A program made the translations under genes and the position numbers. Positions 33,461 through 38,900 of a stretch of 38,900 bases of DNA are shown piece by piece. The notes below the pieces were generated by a model. It saw only the letters and a list, made by a program, of their open reading frames with translations, was not told the DNA's origin and made no database searches. This DNA comes from Rhodospirillaceae bacterium. GTDB lineage: Bacteria; Pseudomonadota; Alphaproteobacteria; Puniceispirillales; Puniceispirillaceae. Location: NCBI GenBank assembly GCA_011522725.1, contig WTIL01000013.1:1-38900 (forward strand), given 5' to 3'. The first letter of the stretch is position 1. Every line of letters starts with the position of its first letter.

Positions 33461-36007
33461 TCAGTCGAGGGTCCGGGCGACCTCGCGAATCTCGAAACAT
33501 TCGATCATGTCGCCTTCCTGGATGTCCGAGTAATTCTCGAAACCCATGCCGCACTCGAAGCCCTCGCGAACTTCCTTCACCTCGTCCTTGAAGCGACGCA
33601 ATGTCTTCAGCGAGCCCTCGTGGATCACCACATTGTCGCGAAGCAGGCGAACGCTGCAGCCGCGCTTGATGATGCCCTCGGTGACCATGCAACCGGCGAC
33701 CTTGCCGATCTTGGACACGCCGAACACCTGGCGGATCTCGGCGTAGCCGATGAACTCCTCCTGCGTGTCCGGGCTGAGAAGGCCGCCCATCGCGGATTTC
33801 ACCTCGTCGATCAGTTCATAGATGATCGAGTGGTAGCGGATTTCCATGCCGTCGCGCTTGGCAAGGTCGCGCGCCTGCGGAATGGCGCGCACATTGAAGC
33901 CGACGACAAGCGCGTTCGACGCGGCGGCGAGCGAGATGTCGGATTCGCTGATCGCGCCGACACCGGCGGACAGGATTCGCACCTTCACCTGATCGGTGCC
34001 GAGCTTCTCGAGCGCCACACGAATGGCCTCGAGCGAGCCGTGAACATCGGTCTTGATAACCATCGGAAGCTCTTCGGCCTCGCCGGCGGCGATCGCCGAA
34101 AGCATCTGCTCGACAGAGCCGCGCGCGCCGCGGGCGGCCTCGCGATCCTTGATCTGGCGCGTCCTGTATTCGGCGATCTCGCGGGCCCGGGCCTCGGATT
34201 CGACAACGACACAGTTGTCGCCTGCCATCGGAGTGCCGTTGAGGCCGAGAATCTCGACCGGCCGGCCGGGGCCTGCCTCGGTCAGCTTCTGGCCACGGTC
34301 GTCGAGGAGCGCGCGCACACGGCCGCTCTCGGCGCCGACGACCAGGATATCGCCCTGCTTCAGGGTGCCGCGCTGGACGAGAACCGTTGCCACGGAACCG
34401 CGGCCGCGCTCGACCTTGGCTTCGACAACGACACCGTCGGCGGCGCGGTCCGGGTTGGCCTTGAGCTCGAGAAGCTCGGACTGAAGCATGATGGCTTCTT
34501 CCAGCCTGTCGAGGCCCTGCCCCGTCAGTGCGGATACATCGACACAGAGAACGTCACCGCCGAAATCTTCGGTGATGATTTCCTGCTGCAGCAGGTCGTT
34601 GCGAACGCGCTGCGGGTCGGCGTCGGGCTTGTCGCATTTGTTGACAGCGACAATCACCGGACAACCAGCCGCCTTGGCATGGTTGATCGCTTCGACCGTC
34701 TGCGCCATGACCGAATCGTCGGCGGCGACAACGAGAATGACGATGTCGGTGATGTCGGCACCGCGCGAACGCATCTCGGTAAAGGCCTCGTGGCCCGGCG
34801 TATCGATAAAGGTGATGGTGTTGCCGGCCTGCGTGCTGATCTGGTACGCGCCGATATGCTGCGTGATGCCGCCGGATTCGCCGGCCGCCACATCGGTGCG
34901 GCGGATCGCGTCGAGAAGGCTTGTCTTGCCGTGGTCGACATGGCCCATGACGGTGACGACCGGTGGCCGCGACTTCAGGCTGGCCGCATCATCCTCGGCG
35001 CCCTCGAGACCAATTTCGACATCCGATTCCGACACACGCTGCGCGCGGTGGCCAAGCTCCTGCACGATCAGCTCGGCGGTCTCGCCGTCGATGGTCTGGG
35101 TAGCCGTCGCCATGACGCCGAGCTTCATCAGCTCCTTGACGACATCGGCTGTACGTTCCGCCATCCGGTTGGCCAGCTCGCCGACGGTCAGCGTGTCGGG
35201 CACGATCACGTCGCGGACCTGCTTGACCTGCGGCTGCTGGTCCTCGCGCATGCGGGCCTTTTCCCGCTGGCGGCGAACCGACGCCAGCGAGCGCTGGCGG
35301 CGCTGGTCGTCACCGGACAGCGCCTGGGTAATGGTCATCTTGCCGGACTGGCGACGGCCGGGGCCGTCACGGCGGGCCGGGGCCGGGCGGCGTGACGGGG
35401 TGTCGTCGGCCTGACGACGGCGGCGTGAATGCAGGTCCGCACCGTCATTCGACGGAGCCGGAGCAGACGGCGCCGTCTGGCGCGCCTCGGAATGCTTGCG
35501 CGCCTCTTCATCGCGGCGGCGCTCTTCCTCGGCTTCGATTTCCTTCAGTTCGGCGAGCTCGGCGGCGCGGCGCGCCTCGGCCGGGCTGAGCGGCTCTGCC
35601 GCCGCATCGGCTTCCGGCCCGGCAGCCGGGGCCTCGGCAGCATCGACCGGCGCTTCGGCGGCGGCGTCAGCCGGTGCGTCGGCCTCCGGCTTTTTCATCC
35701 CTTCCTGAAGAGCACGAACGCGGGCGGCGCGCTCCTGCGCGGTAAGCCTGTCCTCGGCGCCTGCCTCCGGTGCGGGGGCCGGAGCCGCCTCTGGTGCTGC
35801 CTGCGGCGCGGCCGCAGGTTCGGCCTTCTGTGTCGCGGCACGATGCGGCGCGGCGGGCGCGCGCTTGCGGCGCACCTCGACCTGCACGGTACGTCTGCCG
35901 GCGCCGCCGGGTGTTGCCCGCAGCTGGCCGGCCTCGAGACCGCCGAGTGTCAGCCTGCTGCCAGACAGGCTGAGCTTCTTGGATTTGCCGCTATCGTCGC
36001 TCATCAT
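33461..36007 (-). CDS. infB: Translation initiation factor IF-2
   Basis: [65 protein letters not shown]; Ala-rich charged N-terminal region. Confidence 0.99.
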   Translation of the reverse strand: MMSDDSGKSKKLSLSGSRLTLGGLEAGQLRATPGGAGRRTVQVEVRRKRAPAAPHRAATQKAEPAAAPQAAPEAAPAPAPEAGAEDRLTAQERAARVRALQEGMKKPEADAPADAAAEAPVDAAEAPAAGPEADAAAEPLSPAEARRAAELAELKEIEAEEERRRDEEARKHSEARQTAPSAPAPSNDGADLHSRRRRQADDTPSRRPAPARRDGPGRRQSGKMTITQALSGDDQRRQRSLASVRRQREKARMREDQQPQVKQVRDVIVPDTLTVGELANRMAERTADVVKELMKLGVMATATQTIDGETAELIVQELGHRAQRVSESDVEIGLEGAEDDAASLKSRPPVVTVMGHVDHGKTSLLDAIRRTDVAAGESGGITQHIGAYQISTQAGNTITFIDTPGHEAFTEMRSRGADITDIVILVVAADDSVMAQTVEAINHAKAAGCPVIVAVNKCDKPDADPQRVRNDLLQQEIITEDFGGDVLCVDVSALTGQGLDRLEEAIMLQSELLELKANPDRAADGVVVEAKVERGRGSVATVLVQRGTLKQGDILVVGAESGRVRALLDDRGQKLTEAGPGRPVEILGLNGTPMAGDNCVVVESEARAREIAEYRTRQIKDREAARGARGSVEQMLSAIAAGEAEELPMVIKTDVHGSLEAIRVALEKLGTDQVKVRILSAGVGAISESDISLAAASNALVVGFNVRAIPQARDLAKRDGMEIRYHSIIYELIDEVKSAMGGLLSPDTQEEFIGYAEIRQVFGVSKIGKVAGCMVTEGIIKRGCSVRLLRDNVVIHEGSLKTLRRFKDEVKEVREGFECGMGFENYSDIQEGDMIECFEIREVARTLD

Positions 36008-36074
36008 GAACCCTTTCCGGACAATGGGCGCAAACCACCCCCATTGCCAATGTGCGCAAGGTGATACACCGGTA

Positions 36075-36656
36075 TCACCCAGCCTGACAAGACGAAGACC
36101 GCGAAAAGGCCTCCAGTCTCAGCAGTTCCCGGCGCAGATTTTCCGCCGTTTTCGCGACCCCGCCCCGCCGCACCGCGGCAAAGGCCAGACTGTCACGTCC
36201 AAATACCCGGCCAAGCTCGGTCGCATCCAGCTCCCGGCTTGTCCAGTCAACATCGAGACGGCTTTCCAGCCGCCGCATTTCACGATCCGAGGCGTCGGGC
36301 GCCGCCAGCAGCCCGGCGAAGCTCTCGCCTTCCGCAGCCAGCTTGCCGGAACCACCGACAAGATCGCCCGCACGCCGGGCCAGCCCGGCAGACGACAAGG
36401 CTCTCTGCCGAAGCATCTGCGCGATCTGCAGGATATCCTCCTCGACCTCGCGGAAGCCGGCGCCGATGCGCCGCGTCAGGAGGTTCCTTGCAGCGACGCG
36501 ACGAAGGCTTTCAGCATTATTCTCGATCCAGACCCCGCGGCCCGGGAGCTTGCAGGCAAGGTCGGCGACGGCATGGCCGTCCGGCCCCGCAACAAAGCGG
36601 ATCAGCTGCTCACGCGGCAGGTTCTGCCCGGACAGGATGCAGGTTCGATCCGTCAT
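36075..36656 (-). CDS. ylxR: YlxR-type (DUF448) RNA-binding protein with C-terminal extension
   Basis: [23 protein letters not shown]...[12 protein letters not shown]; position between nusA and infB. Confidence 0.85.
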   Translation of the reverse strand: MTDRTCILSGQNLPREQLIRFVAGPDGHAVADLACKLPGRGVWIENNAESLRRVAARNLLTRRIGAGFREVEEDILQIAQMLRQRALSSAGLARRAGDLVGGSGKLAAEGESFAGLLAAPDASDREMRRLESRLDVDWTSRELDATELGRVFGRDSLAFAAVRRGGVAKTAENLRRELLRLEAFSRSSSCQAG

Positions 36657-36677
36657 GCGGCGCTCCGACCATGACCC

Positions 36678-38291
36678 TTAGCTCGCCGCCGGCTCGTCGC
36701 CGGAGGCTGCTTCGGAGACTGCTTCCGGGGCCGCTTCGGTGGCCGCATCACCCTCGGCTGCATCGGATGCCTCGCCCGCTTCCGGCTCGTCATCGAACCA
36801 GTGGGCGCGCGCCGCCATGATGATGTCGCCTGCCTCGGTGTCGTCCTCAAGACCATGCTCGGACAACAGCGCAACAAGCTCGTCGCTGTCGAGATCGGCA
36901 AGATCATCAAGCGAAAGCACCTCATTCTCGGCGAGCTTAAGCATCATGCCGAGGCTGATATATTCGAAATTGCGGAGATCGTCGGCAACCTTGAGATTGT
37001 CGAGAGCCTCGTTGATCCGCTGTGCCTCGCGCTCGACGAACTCAACCGCCCGCGCCTGCAATTCCTCGGCGATGCCTTCGTCGAAACCCTGAATGGTGGC
37101 CAGCTCCTCGATCGGTGTCTCGGCAATCTCTTCAGGGAGGACAAAACCCTCTGCAACCAGCAGGTGGGCGATCACATCATCGATGTTGAGCGCCTCGATG
37201 AAGCGGGTCGAGCGGGTCCGGAACTCTTCCTGACGGCGCTCGGATTCCTCTGCCTCGGTCAGGATGTCGATGTACCAGCCGGACAGCTGCGACGCCAGGC
37301 GCACATTCTGGCCGCGACGGCCGATGGCAAGGCTCAGCTGGTCGTCCGGAACGACGACTTCCATCCTGCCGGCAACCTCGTCCATCACCACCTTGGCGAC
37401 TTCGGCCGGGGCCAGCGCGTTCACAACGAACGAGGCGGGATCCTCGATATAGGGAATGATCTCGACCTTCTCGCCCTGAAGTTCGCCGACAACGGCCTGC
37501 ACGCGGCTTCCGCGCATGCCGACGCAGGCGCCGACCGGATCGATTCCGGGGTCATTCGACAGGACGGCGATCTTGGCGCGGCTTCCGGCCTCGCGGGCGA
37601 CACCCTTGATCTCGATAATGCCGTCATAGATTTCGGGCACTTCCTGGGTAAAGAGCTTTGCCATGAACTCGTTGCAGGCGCGCGACAGGAAAATCTGCGG
37701 ACCACGCTGCTCTTCACGGACATCGATGATATAGGCACGCACCCGGTCGCCCTGGCGCAGGTTCTCGCGCGGGATCATCTCCTCACGGCGGATCACCGCC
37801 TCGGCACGACCAAGGTCGACCGTGATCGAATAGCTTTCCGCACGTTTCACCGTACCGACAACAATCTCTCCGACACGGTCCTTGTATTCCTCGTACTGAC
37901 GGGCACGCTCGGCGTCGCGCACCTTTTGCGAGATCACCTGCTTTGCGGTCTGGGCCGCGATCCGGCCAAATTCGATCGGCGGCAGCGGCTGGCGCCAGAA
38001 TTCACCAAGCGCGAGCGGCGGCTCCTGTTTCGCGCCGTCGGCAACGCTCATCTGCGTGGCGTCGTCCTCGACTTCCTCGACCACTTCGATCCAGCGCTCC
38101 AGCGTGATCGAGCCGGTCTTGCGGTCGATCATCGCGCGAATGTCACGGTCGAGACCGTATTTCGCACGGCCGGCTTTCTGGATCGCCTCTTCCATGGCGA
38201 CCATCACCTCTTCGCGCTCGATCGATTTTTCGCGCGCCACCACATCGGCGACCTGGATCAGTTCCAGTCCTGGGATCGAAGATGTATCCAT
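36678..38291 (-). CDS. nusA: Transcription termination/antitermination factor NusA
   Basis: S1/KH regions (VGACVGMRGSRVQAVVGELQGEKVEIIPY, LAIGRRGQNVRLASQLSGWYIDILTE) and C-terminal acidic repeats. Confidence 0.98.
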   Translation of the reverse strand: MDTSSIPGLELIQVADVVAREKSIEREEVMVAMEEAIQKAGRAKYGLDRDIRAMIDRKTGSITLERWIEVVEEVEDDATQMSVADGAKQEPPLALGEFWRQPLPPIEFGRIAAQTAKQVISQKVRDAERARQYEEYKDRVGEIVVGTVKRAESYSITVDLGRAEAVIRREEMIPRENLRQGDRVRAYIIDVREEQRGPQIFLSRACNEFMAKLFTQEVPEIYDGIIEIKGVAREAGSRAKIAVLSNDPGIDPVGACVGMRGSRVQAVVGELQGEKVEIIPYIEDPASFVVNALAPAEVAKVVMDEVAGRMEVVVPDDQLSLAIGRRGQNVRLASQLSGWYIDILTEAEESERRQEEFRTRSTRFIEALNIDDVIAHLLVAEGFVLPEEIAETPIEELATIQGFDEGIAEELQARAVEFVEREAQRINEALDNLKVADDLRNFEYISLGMMLKLAENEVLSLDDLADLDSDELVALLSEHGLEDDTEAGDIIMAARAHWFDDEPEAGEASDAAEGDAATEAAPEAVSEAASGDEPAAS

Positions 38292-38341
38292 GTCTCTCTA
38301 CCTGCTCTGTCTGCTGGTTAGGTTATATTCATGCGGCCCGT

Positions 38342-38896
38342 TCAGTGCCGTGCGGCCCCCTCGCGGGCCAGAATTTCAATCGGGTCGATACGCGCCGCCT
38401 CGATCTCGTCGAAGGCGAACTCAAACCGCCCGAAGGATGTCTCGAGCACCACACGGCCATCCGCGTCGAGCCCGCCAAGGCGCCCGTTGAAACGCTTGCG
38501 CCCGTCGAGCATGAAGCGCAGCGTGATTTTCGCCAGCTCGCCGCTGAACCTCTCATAATCCTCGATCCGGGTCAGCGGACGGTCGATTCCGGGAGAACTG
38601 ACCTCCAGCGTATAGGCGTCCGATATCGGATCCTCGACATCGAGAAGCGCGGCAACATGCCGGCTCAGCGTCTCGCAATCCTCGACCGTCATCTCTCGTT
38701 CCGCGACCGGCTCGGCCATGATCTGCAGCTGGCTGCGGCCACCCTTGGCACCGGAATAGCGGACCCGAACAAGCCGGAAACCGAGATCGGTTACCGCGCC
38801 TTCGATAATCTGGCTGATCCGTGATTCTACCACTTGTGTGTCCGCCACCCTTGTCTGGCCTGCCGGCAATTCCACCCATTGACGGAAATCGCCCAA
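38342..38896 (-). CDS. rimP: Ribosome maturation factor RimP
   Basis: DLGFRLVRVRYSGAKGGRSQLQIMAEP, DCETLSRHVAALLDVEDPISDAYTLEVSSPGIDRPLTRIEDYERFSG; start codon is near the window edge and could lie elsewhere. Confidence 0.95.
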   Translation of the reverse strand: MGDFRQWVELPAGQTRVADTQVVESRISQIIEGAVTDLGFRLVRVRYSGAKGGRSQLQIMAEPVAEREMTVEDCETLSRHVAALLDVEDPISDAYTLEVSSPGIDRPLTRIEDYERFSGELAKITLRFMLDGRKRFNGRLGGLDADGRVVLETSFGRFEFAFDEIEAARIDPIEILAREGAARH

Positions 38897-38900
38897 TAAA

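Noticed and set aside
33218-35395. 725-aa plus-strand ORF antisense to infB
   Set aside because: Shadow of the IF-2 coding sequence; no recognisable motif.
35400-36000. Ala/Glu/Pro-rich low-complexity region in infB as a possible repeat element
   Set aside because: Normal variable N-terminal linker of alphaproteobacterial IF-2.
36075-36656. ylxR C-terminal extension as a novel fusion
   Set aside because: Extended YlxR/DUF448 proteins with an L7Ae-like second part are, to my knowledge, usual in alphaproteobacterial nusA-infB operons.
36801-38321. 506-aa plus-strand ORF antisense to nusA
   Set aside because: Antisense shadow ORF; NusA is clear on the minus strand.

Overview
The window is a GC-rich alphaproteobacterial core-chromosome segment of about 38.9 kb. 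I saw no prophage, transposon, CRISPR array, rRNA or tRNA. The recognisable blocks are: (i) a minus-strand replication cluster rpsT, dnaA, dnaN, recF, gyrB, followed directly by a RegB/RegA (PrrB/PrrA, ActS/ActR) redox two-component pair; (ii) mutM (-), then ubiE-ubiB-coaBC-dut-moeB/thiF-like (+); (iii) katG and a Fur-family Irr regulator (-), divergent from fabA-fabB-fabI (+); (iv) the minus-strand translation/RNA cluster rimP-nusA-ylxR-infB-rbfA-truB-rpsO-pnp. The first 6 kb carries general metabolism and transport genes (cNMP-binding protein, amidase, two EamA transporters, GNAT, aldo/keto reductase, lipoprotein). The most unusual signals are: a CoaBC protein with an N-terminal Cro/YdaS-like helix-turn-helix extension; directly upstream of it, an AT-rich patch with helically phased TTCA repeats, a perfect dyad and a consensus DnaA-box 9-mer; an ICE (Irr-box)-like site and several dyads upstream of katG, next to irr; and the RegB/RegA pair placed in the dnaA-gyrB cluster, with a non-canonical H-box. 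All calls come from reading the sequence; no database search was run.
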